From DATEOR01 sp035273885 (GTDB lineage: Bacteria; Actinomycetota; Thermoleophilia; Gaiellales; Gaiellaceae), in the NCBI GenBank assembly GCA_035273885.1, contig DATEOR010000103.1:1-31290 (forward strand): a DNA stretch of 31,290 nucleotides, in the 5' to 3' direction. Under the pieces are notes generated by a model. It had not been told where the DNA came from. It did no database searches and saw nothing but the letters and a program-made list of their open reading frames with translations. Positions within the stretch are counted from its first letter, which is position 1; each line of letters begins with the position of its first letter. Positions 17,604 through 25,488 of the stretch are shown here, in pieces. A program made the position numbers and the translations under genes.

Positions 17604-17867
17604 GTGCGTACAACCAACGAGATCCGTGAGGAGCTGGACCAGGCGATCGCGCGACGCGCCGAGCTGTGGCACGAGCTTGCTCAGGGGTCAAATGCGGAGA
17701 CGTCGGCCGAGCTCGCCGGCCTCTCGAAGGTGATCGACGAGCTGTGGGGCGAATTCCGGACCGCCGAGGCCCGGAAGCGCTTCGGCTCGCCTGAGCTCAT
17801 CCACGCGCGTGCCCGAACCGAGGAACGGCTCGAGCGCGATTCGCGCCGCGTGAAGCAAGCGGCCTAA
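17604..17867 (+). CDS. small helical protein of unknown function
   Basis: An 87-aa charged protein starting at GTG 17604, with an AAAAGG stretch just upstream. It is nearly all helix by composition and has a coiled-coil-like heptad feel (IREELDQAIARRAELWHELA, then VIDELWGEFRTAEARKRFG). The LW...R...AR..FG part loosely recalls small actinobacterial DUF2630-type proteins, but the match is weak and I do not assign it. A strong hairpin follows its stop and separates it from the convergent zinc-ribbon gene. Confidence 0.6.
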   Translation: MRTTNEIREELDQAIARRAELWHELAQGSNAETSAELAGLSKVIDELWGEFRTAEARKRFGSPELIHARARTEERLERDSRRVKQAA

Positions 17868-17877
17868 CCGATTGCGC

Positions 17878-17903
17878 GGGCGGCCGTCTTCGGGCGGCCG
17901 CCC
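17878..17903. terminator. bidirectional hairpin terminator
   Basis: GGGCGGCCG (17878-17886) pairs with CGGCCGCCC (17895-17903), a perfect 9-bp stem with loop TCTTCGGG. It sits between two convergent genes and has only a short T-poor tail on either side, so it may depend on stem strength or Rho. Confidence 0.65.
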
Positions 17904-17918
17904 TTCCTGCTCGGAAGG

Positions 17919-18182
17919 TCAGGCGGCTTTGGTCCTGGGCTTGGCGGGTTTCCTCGGGAGGATCTGGTCGGCCGCGAGCGTCATCAGGTAGCCGCAGCGC
18001 TTGCAGAGGACGACGACGACGGAGATCCCGTCTTTCGCGTCCGCGCCCGAGGTGATCTTGCACTCCTCGTGCGCAACGCCGAGCTGACCCACCCCTTTGC
18101 AGAGTGGGCACGAAACGACGTAGCGTGCGAGATGTTCCTCGACAGCGGCGACGTCGACGCCTGCGACCGCAGCTTTCGCCAT
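17919..18182 (-). CDS. small zinc-ribbon-like protein
   Basis: A protein of about 87 aa with two CxxC knuckles, CPLC and CKRC (about 40 residues apart), which probably bind one zinc. The C-terminus is Lys/Arg-rich (LPRKPAKPRTKAA). The hydrophobic VVVVLCKRCGYLMTLAADQI segment around the second knuckle resembles nucleic-acid-binding zinc ribbons, but no family is recognised. ATG 18182 has AAGG 9 nt upstream. An ATG at 18233 and a TTG at 18251 extend the frame without a ribosome binding site. In that extension lies a G5/C5 inverted repeat (18197-18223) that could form a hairpin in the leader. It is divergent from the glycosyltransferase. Confidence 0.6.
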   Translation of the reverse strand: MAKAAVAGVDVAAVEEHLARYVVSCPLCKGVGQLGVAHEECKITSGADAKDGISVVVVLCKRCGYLMTLAADQILPRKPAKPRTKAA

Positions 18183-18250
18183 AAATTCGACCTTAGCGGG
18201 GGTTTTTGGGCCTGCCTCCCCCGTTGGAGCCATTTCGACAATAGTCAACA

Positions 18251-19273
18251 ATGCGCGTTTTACTCGTCTCTCAGCTGTATCCCGGCCCTTCGGCTCCCGA
18301 CCTCGGCGTGTTCGTGAAGCAGCTCGCCGACGAGCTGGAACGGGCCGGCAACGACGTTGCGCGCGTCGTCATCGACCACCGCGGCGGATCGCCGGCCAAG
18401 TACGGCGGTCTCGCTGCCCGTGCGCTTGCGGAGGCGCGCCGCTTCCACCCCGACGTCGTGTACGCCCACTTCCTGTTTCCGGCGGGTGCCGCAGCGGCGT
18501 TCGCGGCCCGCCGGGTCGGCGCCCGCCTCGTCCTCACCGCGCACGGCCGCGACGTGCGCAACGTCGGCGCCATCCCCGGCGTGGCGACCGCCACCGCCGC
18601 CTCCATTCGCCGGGCGGATGCGGTGATCGCCGTGTCCGACTTTCTCCGCGGGGAGCTCGAGGCGAAGATCCCGGATGCCCGGGGAAAGGTCCACGTGATC
18701 GACTCGGGCGTGGATCTCGCGCGCTTCCGGCACCGCGAGCCCGGTCCGCTTCGCGAGCAGCTCGGCTGGGAGGGCGACGGGCCGTTCTACCTCTGCGTCG
18801 GGACGCTGGACGAGCGCAAGAACCCAGTGCGGCTGGCCGATGCGTTCGCCACGCTGGACAGCGGCAGCCTCGTCTTCGCGGGCGATGGCCCTCTCCGCGC
18901 CCGGCTGGAGGGCCGTGAGCGCGTTCAGCTCCTCGGGCGCGTCTCCCACTCCCGCGTTGCGGAACTCATCGCAGCGAGCGACATCGTCTGCCAGCCGAGC
19001 CTGATCGAGCCGTTCGGCCAGGCCGTTCTGGAGGCGCTCGCCTGCGAGCGTCCGGTCGTCGCGACCCGGATCGGCGGGCCGGCCGAGCTCGTCACGCGAG
19101 AGACGGGCGTCCTCGTCGATCCCGGCGATGTCGATTCCATCGCTGCCGGGCTCCGAGCGGCCGTCGACCTTCCGCGTCCGAACCCCGCGGCGCGCGCGAT
19201 CGCCGAGGAGCACGACGTCGTCAAGCAGGCGGCGCGCGTGGCGCGGCTCCTGGCCGGCGGGTCGCCAGAATGA
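18251..19273 (+). CDS. glycosyltransferase family 4
   Basis: A 340-aa GT-B-fold glycosyltransferase. The N-terminal acceptor domain starts MRVLLVSQLYPGPSAPDLGV, with the glycine-rich GVFVKQLADEL loop. The C-terminal donor domain carries LCVGTLDERKNP, a GDGPLRARLE loop, and the GT4 E-x7-E signature EPFGQAVLEALA near residue 255. It probably transfers a sugar from a nucleotide donor to a lipid or polysaccharide at the inner face of the membrane; the substrate is not predictable. No Shine-Dalgarno sequence precedes ATG 18251. The CDF transporter starts inside its stop (ATGA), so the two are translationally coupled although functionally unrelated. Confidence 0.88.
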   Translation: MRVLLVSQLYPGPSAPDLGVFVKQLADELERAGNDVARVVIDHRGGSPAKYGGLAARALAEARRFHPDVVYAHFLFPAGAAAAFAARRVGARLVLTAHGRDVRNVGAIPGVATATAASIRRADAVIAVSDFLRGELEAKIPDARGKVHVIDSGVDLARFRHREPGPLREQLGWEGDGPFYLCVGTLDERKNPVRLADAFATLDSGSLVFAGDGPLRARLEGRERVQLLGRVSHSRVAELIAASDIVCQPSLIEPFGQAVLEALACERPVVATRIGGPAELVTRETGVLVDPGDVDSIAAGLRAAVDLPRPNPAARAIAEEHDVVKQAARVARLLAGGSPE

Positions 19274-20172
19274 GTCACATGCACGTTCATGCCGACTCCC
19301 GCGCCGACCGCCGCATTCTCGCGCTCTCGCTCGGGCTTCTGCTGGCCTTCATGGTCGCCGAGGTCGTGCTCGGGATCGTCGCCAGCTCCCTCGCGCTGCT
19401 CGCGGATGCGGGCCACATGCTGACCGACGCGTCCGCACTGGGGCTCGCGCTCTTCGCGGCCTGGGCGGCCTCTCTGCCGGCTCGCGGCCGCTGGACTTTC
19501 GGCTTCGCGCGCGCGGAGATCCTCGCGGCGCAGGCGAACGGGATCACGCTCGTCGTGATCGGCCTCCTGATCGTCTTCTCGGCGATCCGGCGGCTCGTGG
19601 ATCCGCCCGACGTGGAGGCCGGGATCGTGACGATCGTGGCGGTGGCCGGCATCGTCGTCAACCTCGCCGTCCTCGCCCTCATGGCCCGCGCGGAACGGCA
19701 GAGCCTGAACGTCCGCGGCGCCTACCTGCACATCGCCACCGACCTGGCCGCGTTCGTCGGCACCGCGCTCGCAGGCGTCCTGATTCTCGCCACGGGGTGG
19801 AACCGGTTCGATTCGATCGCGTCGCTCTTCGTCGCCGCGCTCATGTTCGGCGCGAGCATCACGCTTCTGCGGGAGTCCGGGCGGATCTTCCTCGAAGGTG
19901 CGCCCTCGTCCGCTCCGCCGGGCGACGTCGGACGTGCGATCGCAGGGCACGAGGGGGTTGTCGAGACCCACGACCTGCACGTCTGGACGGTGACGGACGG
20001 CTTCCCGGCACTTTCTGCGCACGTGCTCGTCGAGCCGGGGGCGGACTGCCACCGGATCCGGCTGGAGCTCGAGCAGATGCTGCAGGAGCGTTTCGCGCTC
20101 GAGCACACGACGCTTCAGGTCGAGCACGTCGGCACTGCGAGCGGCCTCGAGATCAAGCGGTCGACCGCGTGA
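19270..20172 (+). CDS. cation diffusion facilitator metal exporter (CzcD/ZitB-like)
   Basis: A 300-aa CDF transporter, which exports zinc or related divalent metals by proton antiport. Six hydrophobic segments are followed by a cytoplasmic ferredoxin-like domain (ETHDLHVWTVTDGFPALSAH). The transport-site motifs are intact: DAGHMLTD (46-53; Asp46, His49, Asp53) and HIATD (154-158). A His-rich N-terminus (MSHMHVHAD) and the HxxxD pattern in TM2 and TM5 suggest zinc rather than iron or manganese (family rule). It starts by 4-nt overlap with the glycosyltransferase and precedes secG. Confidence 0.92.
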   Translation: MSHMHVHADSRADRRILALSLGLLLAFMVAEVVLGIVASSLALLADAGHMLTDASALGLALFAAWAASLPARGRWTFGFARAEILAAQANGITLVVIGLLIVFSAIRRLVDPPDVEAGIVTIVAVAGIVVNLAVLALMARAERQSLNVRGAYLHIATDLAAFVGTALAGVLILATGWNRFDSIASLFVAALMFGASITLLRESGRIFLEGAPSSAPPGDVGRAIAGHEGVVETHDLHVWTVTDGFPALSAHVLVEPGADCHRIRLELEQMLQERFALEHTTLQVEHVGTASGLEIKRSTA

Positions 20173-20217
20173 CAACGGCCGCTCGCGTCCGCGCCGCTGT
20201 GGGTTGAGGGGTCTCGC

Positions 20218-20223
20218 TATCCT
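20218..20223 (+). promoter_or_regulatory. -10 box for secG, probably leaderless
   Basis: TATCCT ends exactly 6 nt before GTG 20230, so transcription would start at the initiation codon. GAGG lies too close to the GTG (2 nt) to act as a ribosome binding site. No convincing -35 box is visible. Confidence 0.4.
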
Positions 20224-20229
20224 GAGGCC

Positions 20230-20451
20230 GTGCTCGACGTCATCCTTCCGGTCGTCCAGGTTCTCCTGTCCGCGATTCTCATCGTGCTCGTGCTCATGCA
20301 TTCCGGGCGCGACACGGGCTTCGGCGGGATGGGCTTCACACCCGCGTCACAGGGCGGCCAGCACATCGTCGAGCGGAACCTGACGCGGCTCACGCTCGTC
20401 GTCGCCGCGCTCTTCGGCATCAACACCGTCGCGCTCTTTTACGTGCTCTAG
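20230..20451 (+). CDS. secG: preprotein translocase subunit SecG
   Basis: A 73-aa membrane protein with the SecG pattern: two hydrophobic helices (about residues 3-22 and 52-72) around a glycine-rich loop that holds the conserved FGGMGFTPASQGG. SecG joins SecY and SecE in the Sec channel and assists export driven by SecA. Length and topology are typical. It starts at GTG 20230 with a TATCCT box 6 nt upstream. Confidence 0.92.
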   Translation: MLDVILPVVQVLLSAILIVLVLMHSGRDTGFGGMGFTPASQGGQHIVERNLTRLTLVVAALFGINTVALFYVL

Positions 20452-20487
20452 GCAGTGAGTCGGCCGGGGCGCCGCCGCCCAAGAGGC

Positions 20488-20721
20488 TCAGCCGCCGGCG
20501 ATAGCGGCGACGAGGCGGATCTCCTCCGCTCCTTCGAGCCGGGTTTCCATGCCGTCGTGCTCGCGAACGTCGATGCCGTCCACGTAGACGTTCACCAGCT
20601 GCCGTAGCTGCCCGCGCTCGTCGAAGACGAGGTTCGCGACCGGGAGAGAGCGAAGCGCGGTGCCGACCGTGTCCGCCTCGACCTCGAAGCGGCGCTCGCC
20701 GCCGACCTCCGCGGCGAGCAT
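20488..20721 (-). CDS. MoaD/ThiS-family beta-grasp protein ending in GG
   Basis: A small ubiquitin-like protein of the MoaD/ThiS group. It ends in AAIAGG: the free C-terminal diglycine is the site that E1-like enzymes adenylate and thiolate in sulfur carriers, or use for conjugation in archaeal SAMPs. ATG 20721 gives 77 aa but cuts off the first beta strand, which reads VVLLPG just upstream in frame. No ATG, GTG or TTG lies there, so a CTG at 20745, overlapping the stop of the BNR gene by 10 nt, may be the true start. It is the last gene of the tldD-tldE-BNR series. No MoaE, MoeB, ThiF or ThiG gene is present in the window, so cofactor synthesis is not indicated locally. Confidence 0.75.
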   Translation of the reverse strand: MLAAEVGGERRFEVEADTVGTALRSLPVANLVFDERGQLRQLVNVYVDGIDVREHDGMETRLEGAEEIRLVAAIAGG

Positions 20722-20735
20722 CCCGGGGAGGAGGA

Positions 20736-21803
20736 CTACTGCCAGTCGGCCGCCTCGACGGACAGGATCGGCGGCAGGTGCGTCGCCGCCTCGACCCAGG
20801 TCTCGCCGCCGTCGGTGCTCGCGAAGACCGAGCCGCTTTGCGTGCCGAAGTAGACGCCGCCGTCGTCGTAGGACGAGGACTCCCGAAGCACGGCCACCCA
20901 GGCCGGGCTCGGCAGGCCGCCTCCGAGAAGATCCCAGCTCTGGCCTCCGTCCCGCGTGCGGTAGACGCCGAGGCGCGAGTCGGGAGTGACGCGGTTCTCG
21001 GCGCCCTCCTCGGGGATGACGAAGGCGGTGTCCGGCTCCGAGGGGTCGAGCATGATCGGGAAGCCGAATCCGCTCGGAAGCCCGTTGCCCTCCAGGCGCT
21101 CCCAGTTCCGCCCGTGATCGTCCGAGCGGTAGACGCCGCAGTGGTTCTGCTGCCACAGGCGCTCCGGTCGAGAGGGGTGGAGGAGGAGCTTGTGGACGCA
21201 TTGCCCGACCTCCGGGAACGGATTGTCCGGGAAGAAGTCGGCCGCGACGCCGGAATTGGCGGGCTCCCAGGTCTCGCCCGCGTCCTCGGTGCGGAAGGTG
21301 CCCGCTGCCGAGATCGCGACGTACATCCGGTTCGGGTCGTCCGGGTCGAGCTGGATGGAGTGGCAGCACATACCGCCCGCGCCCGGATTCCACTTGTCCC
21401 GCGACTCGTGCCCGACGAGGCTGCGAACGGTCTCCCACGTGCGGCCGTAGTCGTCGCTCACGAAGAGAACGCCGGGCGCGCCACCGAGCCAAACGCGGCC
21501 GTCCTCGCCCTCGCGACCCGGCCGGACGTGCCAGGTCTTCTCGAGGGTGAGACCCGTGTCCTCCGGAAGCCCCAGCTCCTCGGCGCGTGTCCACGTCTCG
21601 CCCCGATCCTCTGAGCGGTGCACGGTGGCGCCGTAGACGAAGCTGTTCGTCGCCGCGTAGACCGAGCCGTCGCGCGGATCCGGGACGGCGTGGAAGACCT
21701 CCCAGCCTTTGAGCAGCGGGCCGGAGACGTTCCATTCGCGGCGCTCCTCATCCGAGGAGAGGACGAAGAGGCCCTTCCGCGTGCCGACGAGGAGGCTTGT
21801 CAC
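20736..21803 (-). CDS. BNR/Asp-box beta-propeller protein (sialidase-like fold)
   Basis: A 355-aa propeller protein with six Asp boxes of the form S/T-x-D-x-G-x-x-W: SEDRGETW, SDDYGRTW, TEDAGETW, SDDHGRNW, TRDGGQSW and STDGGETW. There is no signal peptide or membrane segment, so it is probably cytoplasmic, unlike true sialidases. The catalytic Arg triad of sialidases is not evident. GMCCHSIQLDP and GQCVHKLLLHP carry Cys/His clusters that might bind a metal. It starts at GTG 21803, overlapping the tldE stop by one base, and is followed by the MoaD-like gene. A related pairing of such propellers with MoaD-like proteins is, to my recollection, recurrent in actinobacteria, but its role is unknown. 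Confidence 0.82.
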   Translation of the reverse strand: MTSLLVGTRKGLFVLSSDEERREWNVSGPLLKGWEVFHAVPDPRDGSVYAATNSFVYGATVHRSEDRGETWTRAEELGLPEDTGLTLEKTWHVRPGREGEDGRVWLGGAPGVLFVSDDYGRTWETVRSLVGHESRDKWNPGAGGMCCHSIQLDPDDPNRMYVAISAAGTFRTEDAGETWEPANSGVAADFFPDNPFPEVGQCVHKLLLHPSRPERLWQQNHCGVYRSDDHGRNWERLEGNGLPSGFGFPIMLDPSEPDTAFVIPEEGAENRVTPDSRLGVYRTRDGGQSWDLLGGGLPSPAWVAVLRESSSYDDGGVYFGTQSGSVFASTDGGETWVEAATHLPPILSVEAADWQ

Positions 21804-23173
21804 TAGAGCCCGGGCCCCGATCCCGTGCCGACGATGGTGAACGCGCTCGTCGCGATCGCGGGCACCCGGGTCCCGAACGGATAGCGCTCGTCGTAGTAGT
21901 CGCTGCGGTTCACGAGCACGACCTCGTCGGAGAGACCGAGGATCCCTTCGACGAGCCTCGGGAACGAGGTGGTGAAGCGGAGGTTCACGAGCGGCTTCGT
22001 CACCTTACCGCCCTCGATCTTGAATGTGCCGTCGCGCGTCATGCCGGTGATGATCCCCTCCCGCGGGTCGACGACGCCGAGGTAGTGCAGCCGGGTGACG
22101 TAGATGCCGTCCCCGACTCGCTCCGGGAGCTCCGCAGTCGGCACGTCGCCGGCGCCGACGGAAAGGTTGAGCGGGAGCGGGCCGAATCCTTGCGCGGGCG
22201 CGGTCAGGGCGTGGCCCGTGGACTCGTGGCCCTCCCCGGCGCGCTTCGCGGTGCGGCGGTCCCAGACGACGTCCTTGGCGACGCCGTCCTCGACGATGGT
22301 GACGCGCTGCTTGGGCACCCCTTCGAGGTCGAAGGCCTTCGGCATTCCCTCGGGGTCGAGGCCGTCGTCGATCAGCGAGAAGCTCTCGTGGAAGAGCTTC
22401 TCGCCGAGCCGCCCGCTCAGGTAGCTCCGGCCCTCGAGGCAGGACAGCGCGCTCAGCGAGCTGAACCCGAAGTACCAGAGCAGCTCGGAGAAGGCATATG
22501 GCTCGAGGATCGCGGCGTGCGTCCCGGCCTCGATCTCTGCTGCACCGCGCGTTCGCCCCGCCTTCTCGGCCGCTTCGCGCCCACACGCGGCCGGGTCGAG
22601 GTCGCCCGCCTTCCACGAAGTCGCCTCGGCGTACCCGGACGCGTCGTCGGATGCGGCGATCGCGAGGACGCTCGCGTCCGTCATGCGCTGGCTCACGGAA
22701 TGTCCTGTGCTCGACCCGACCGCCGTCTCGGTCACGCCGCTCGTGAAGTAGCCGTAGAGGCCGTACTCCGGTGCGGCCTCGATCGCCTCGGCTGCGAGCC
22801 CGGCCTGCTCCTCGGGAGTCAGCCCGGCGGTGTCGTCGTCATAGCCGGCCACGTCGGGAACCGCAGCCGGCGGCTGCAGGCCCGCGTAGCCGGGATCCGG
22901 CGGCGCGCTGTCGGCCGCCTCCGCGGCGCGCCGCGCCATCTCTCGCAGGCCATCGTCGTCCGTTCGGTTCGTGACCGCGCAGCCCACCCTGCCGTCCCGG
23001 ACGACCCGGAGCGTGACCGACTCGTCGCTGATCAGCGTCGGCTGGTGGACCTCCGAGCCGGCGAAGCGCGCGAACCCGGATTCCTCCACCTGGACGACCG
23101 CGTCGGCCTCATCCGCCTCGGCGGCGCGCCAGGCCCGGTCGGCGAGCTCGAGGGCGCGGCCGTCAGACGTCAC
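21803..23173 (-). CDS. tldE: TldE/PmbA-family metalloprotease partner subunit
   Basis: A 456-aa protein of the TldD/PmbA (peptidase U62) family. TldE forms a heterodimer with TldD. TldD carries the catalytic zinc, and TldE lacks HExxxH, as here. The complex threads and cleaves unfolded peptides and matures ribosomally made peptides such as microcin B17. Recognisable segments are GYFTSGVTETAVGSSTGHSV and the C-terminal TRDGTFKIEGGKVTKPLVN. GTG 23173 overlaps the tldD stop by 11 nt; TTG 23182 is an alternative start. Confidence 0.9.
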   Translation of the reverse strand: MTSDGRALELADRAWRAAEADEADAVVQVEESGFARFAGSEVHQPTLISDESVTLRVVRDGRVGCAVTNRTDDDGLREMARRAAEAADSAPPDPGYAGLQPPAAVPDVAGYDDDTAGLTPEEQAGLAAEAIEAAPEYGLYGYFTSGVTETAVGSSTGHSVSQRMTDASVLAIAASDDASGYAEATSWKAGDLDPAACGREAAEKAGRTRGAAEIEAGTHAAILEPYAFSELLWYFGFSSLSALSCLEGRSYLSGRLGEKLFHESFSLIDDGLDPEGMPKAFDLEGVPKQRVTIVEDGVAKDVVWDRRTAKRAGEGHESTGHALTAPAQGFGPLPLNLSVGAGDVPTAELPERVGDGIYVTRLHYLGVVDPREGIITGMTRDGTFKIEGGKVTKPLVNLRFTTSFPRLVEGILGLSDEVVLVNRSDYYDERYPFGTRVPAIATSAFTIVGTGSGPGL

Positions 23174-24608
23174 GGACGCCAACCTGAACGTTGCGAAAGC
23201 GGCCGGGGGAGGTGCCGTGCGACACGTGCGCGTGCTGGCCTGGCTGCCCCTTGCCGCAGTTGGTCAAGCCGTAGAGCTCCCATTCGTCGGGGCCGGCGAC
23301 CGCGTCGAGGCCCGACCAGAAGACCGGCGTCGTGCCCATGTAGGTCGCATCGCGCAGCATGCGCCCGAGCTTGCCGTTCTTGATCTCCCAGGCGACCTGC
23401 GTCCCGAACTGGAAGTTGAGCCGCTTGTCGTCGATCGACCAGCTCTTGTTCGTGCACATGAAGATGCCGTCGTCGACATCGGCAAGGAGGTCGTCGAACG
23501 ATCCCTCGCCCGGCTCGAGGTGCAGGTTCGTCATTCGAACGAGCGGCATGCGGCTCCAGCCGTCCGCGCGCATCGAGCCGCCGTTCCCTGCTCCGATGAG
23601 GCGCGCCGTCTCCCGTGAGGACAGAAAGCCGCTGAGGACGCCCGCCTCGACGACCGGCTGCCTGCCCGCGGGCACGCCCTCGTCGTCGTAGGAGAACGTG
23701 CCGAGCCCGCCTGCAGTCGTCGAGTCGGCCGTGATGTTCATCAGGTCGGACCCGTAGCGCAGGATGCCCAGATCTCCGGGCTTGAGGAAGCTCGTGCCGG
23801 CGTAGGCGGCCTCGGTGCCGTAGACGCGGTCGAGCTCGGTGGGGTGGCCCACCGACTCGTGCACCTGGAGGACCATCTGCTCGCTGTCCAGGACGACCGT
23901 GGTCACCCCGGACGGGCACGGGTCGGCGCGCAGGAGCGCGGCCGCCTCTTCGGCGACGCGCGGCGCGTTTGCGGGGAGATCCAGGCCCTCGAGGTACTCC
24001 CAGCCGGACTGCGAGCTCGAGCCGCCGTGCGCACTCGGATAGCTGCGGATCTGCACCTTGCCGTCGCGGATGGCGAGCGCGTCGATCCCGCCTCCGCACT
24101 CCACGAACTCCTGGTAGACGTCGGCACCTTCGGAAGACATGAAGGCCCGCTCCTCGCGCTGCGCGCGGACCGTCGCCTCGGTGATCTTCACGTCCTCGTG
24201 CCTCATCGCTCCCTCGGCGCGGAGACAGAGGTCGACCTTCTCGGAGAGCGGCACGTCCAGCGGGTCGCGCTTCGCCGGAGTCCGATACTCCCCCTTCTCC
24301 GCGGGGGCAGGGGCGAGCTCGACCTGGCGCCTTCCCGCACGGCTCGCGCTCGCGCGCGCGAACGCAACCGCCCGCTCGGCCGCAGAGCGTGCTCCATCCT
24401 CGCTCAGGCGGCGGTCGCACGCGAAGCCCCAGGCGCCGTCGACGAGCACGCGGACGCCGATGCCTTCGGTCTCGCCGTCCGAGACCGACTCGACCTCGCC
24501 GTTCTTGGTCGCGACGTGCTGGCCCCGGCGGGTGACCGCGCGCGCATCCGCGTAGCCGGCCCCGCCGGCAGTCGCTGCGTCGATCGCCTCTCCACAAAGT
24601 TCGCGCAC
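23163..24608 (-). CDS. tldD: TldD-family zinc metalloprotease
   Basis: A 481-aa catalytic subunit of the TldD/TldE peptidase. The zinc motif HESVGH lies at residues 250-255, in the family context VLQVHESVGHPTELDR, and the third ligand Cys is in LTNCGKGQPG near the C-terminus. The N-terminal part (GAGYADARAV, VRVLVDGAWGFA) matches the family. GTG 24608 is chosen because homology starts there. An extended frame runs back through tRNA-Leu and its terminator, which cannot be coding. It is the first gene of an overlapping set tldD-tldE-BNR-MoaD. No short precursor peptide typical of RiPP clusters is evident next to it. Confidence 0.93.
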   Translation of the reverse strand: MRELCGEAIDAATAGGAGYADARAVTRRGQHVATKNGEVESVSDGETEGIGVRVLVDGAWGFACDRRLSEDGARSAAERAVAFARASASRAGRRQVELAPAPAEKGEYRTPAKRDPLDVPLSEKVDLCLRAEGAMRHEDVKITEATVRAQREERAFMSSEGADVYQEFVECGGGIDALAIRDGKVQIRSYPSAHGGSSSQSGWEYLEGLDLPANAPRVAEEAAALLRADPCPSGVTTVVLDSEQMVLQVHESVGHPTELDRVYGTEAAYAGTSFLKPGDLGILRYGSDLMNITADSTTAGGLGTFSYDDEGVPAGRQPVVEAGVLSGFLSSRETARLIGAGNGGSMRADGWSRMPLVRMTNLHLEPGEGSFDDLLADVDDGIFMCTNKSWSIDDKRLNFQFGTQVAWEIKNGKLGRMLRDATYMGTTPVFWSGLDAVAGPDEWELYGLTNCGKGQPGQHAHVSHGTSPGRFRNVQVGVRDV

Positions 24609-24643
24609 GAGCCGCGCGTACCTTAGCGACGGCAGAAGAACGA

Positions 24644-24666
24644 AGGCACCCCTCTTTGGGGTGCCT
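24644..24666 (-). terminator. terminator of tRNA-Leu
   Basis: On the minus strand AGGCACCCC pairs with GGGGTGCCT, a perfect 9-bp stem with loop AAAGA, followed by the pyrimidine-rich TCGTTCTTC. It lies 4 nt after the tRNA-Leu 3' end and before tldD. Confidence 0.75.
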
Positions 24667-24670
24667 CGCA

Positions 24671-24756
<86 letters not shown>

Positions 24757-24784
24757 GCGCAGGCCATTGTAGCCATCGGCGGGT

Positions 24785-24813
24785 TTGACTCCGTCCGAAA
24801 GCCGCGCTACCGT
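24785..24813 (+). promoter_or_regulatory. promoter of lexA
   Basis: TTGACT (24785-24790) and TACCGT (24808-24813) are 17 nt apart, a near-consensus -35 with a TANNNT -10. The predicted start near 24820 falls inside the LexA box. Confidence 0.7.
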
Positions 24814-24817
24814 GATG

Positions 24818-24831
24818 CGAACAGACGTTCG
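24818..24831 (+). promoter_or_regulatory. LexA operator (SOS box)
   Basis: CGAACAGACGTTCG is a perfect CGAAC-N4-GTTCG palindrome, the Gram-positive/actinobacterial SOS box. It begins 4 nt after the -10 box and covers the likely start of transcription, 15 nt before the lexA ATG, as expected for LexA autorepression. Confidence 0.88.
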
Positions 24832-24846
24832 ACCAGGGAGCCGAGC

Positions 24847-25488
24847 ATGCTGAGCAAGCGCCAGCAAGAGATCTACGACTTCGTCGTCAGCTACGCCGCC
24901 AAGCACGGATACCCGCCCACCGTGCGCGAGATCGGCGAAGAGGTGGGCCTCGCCTCGCCGTCGACCGTGCACGCGCACCTCGCGAATCTCGAGCGCGCCG
25001 GCATGCTGCGGCGCGATCCGACCAAGCCTCGGGCTCTCGAGGTCGTCGGCCGCGAACGCGCCTCGGGCCAGCGCCCCGCCGCTCGCGCCGTCGGGCCGGA
25101 CCCTCGGCGCCTGCCGCTCGTGGGCGAGATCGCGGCCGGCGGTCCGCTTCTCGCCGAGGAGAACATCGAGGACTACCTCGCTGTGCCCGAGCCGCTCACT
25201 GCAGGAGGGGACGAGTTCCTCCTGCGCGTCAAGGGCGAGAGCATGATCGACGCCGGCATCCTCGACGGCGACTACGTCGTCGTCCAGAAGCAGCAGACGG
25301 CGCGCGACGGAGACATCGTCGTCGCGCTTGCAGGCGAGGACGAGGCGGCCGACGAGGCGACCGTGAAGCGGTTCTTCCGCGAGAACGGGCGCATCCGGCT
25401 CCAGCCCGAGAACGAGACGCTCGATCCGCTCTATCCGACCCACGTCCAGATCCTCGGCAAGGTGATCGGGGTCTTCAGGCGGGTCTGA
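24847..25488 (+). CDS. lexA: LexA repressor
   Basis: A 213-aa LexA, the SOS repressor that self-cleaves when RecA filaments form on damaged DNA. The N-terminal winged helix (YPPTVREIGEEVGLASPSTV) binds SOS boxes. The self-cleavage bond is Ala97-Gly98 within EIAAGGPL, and the catalytic dyad is Ser132 (GESMIDAGI) and Lys174 (EATVKRFFRE). ATG 24847 is preceded by GGGAG 6 nt upstream. It is expressed from its own promoter with a LexA box, and overlaps the next gene by one base. Confidence 0.97.
   Translation: MLSKRQQEIYDFVVSYAAKHGYPPTVREIGEEVGLASPSTVHAHLANLERAGMLRRDPTKPRALEVVGRERASGQRPAARAVGPDPRRLPLVGEIAAGGPLLAEENIEDYLAVPEPLTAGGDEFLLRVKGESMIDAGILDGDYVVVQKQQTARDGDIVVALAGEDEAADEATVKRFFRENGRIRLQPENETLDPLYPTHVQILGKVIGVFRRV

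Noticed and set aside
18197..18223. CGGGGG/CCCCCG inverted repeat as a terminator or riboswitch
   Set aside because: It has a 15-nt loop, no T-run, and a position upstream of two divergent genes. It may be a simple hairpin in the leader of the zinc-ribbon gene; no known riboswitch motif was found.
18925..20301. 458-codon minus-strand frame over the glycosyltransferase and CDF genes
   Set aside because: It runs antisense to two recognised genes and into secG; its Asp/Arg/Glu-rich composition shows no domain.
21797..23383. 528-codon plus-strand frame over tldE
   Set aside because: It is antisense to a clear TldE and shows no recognisable motif.
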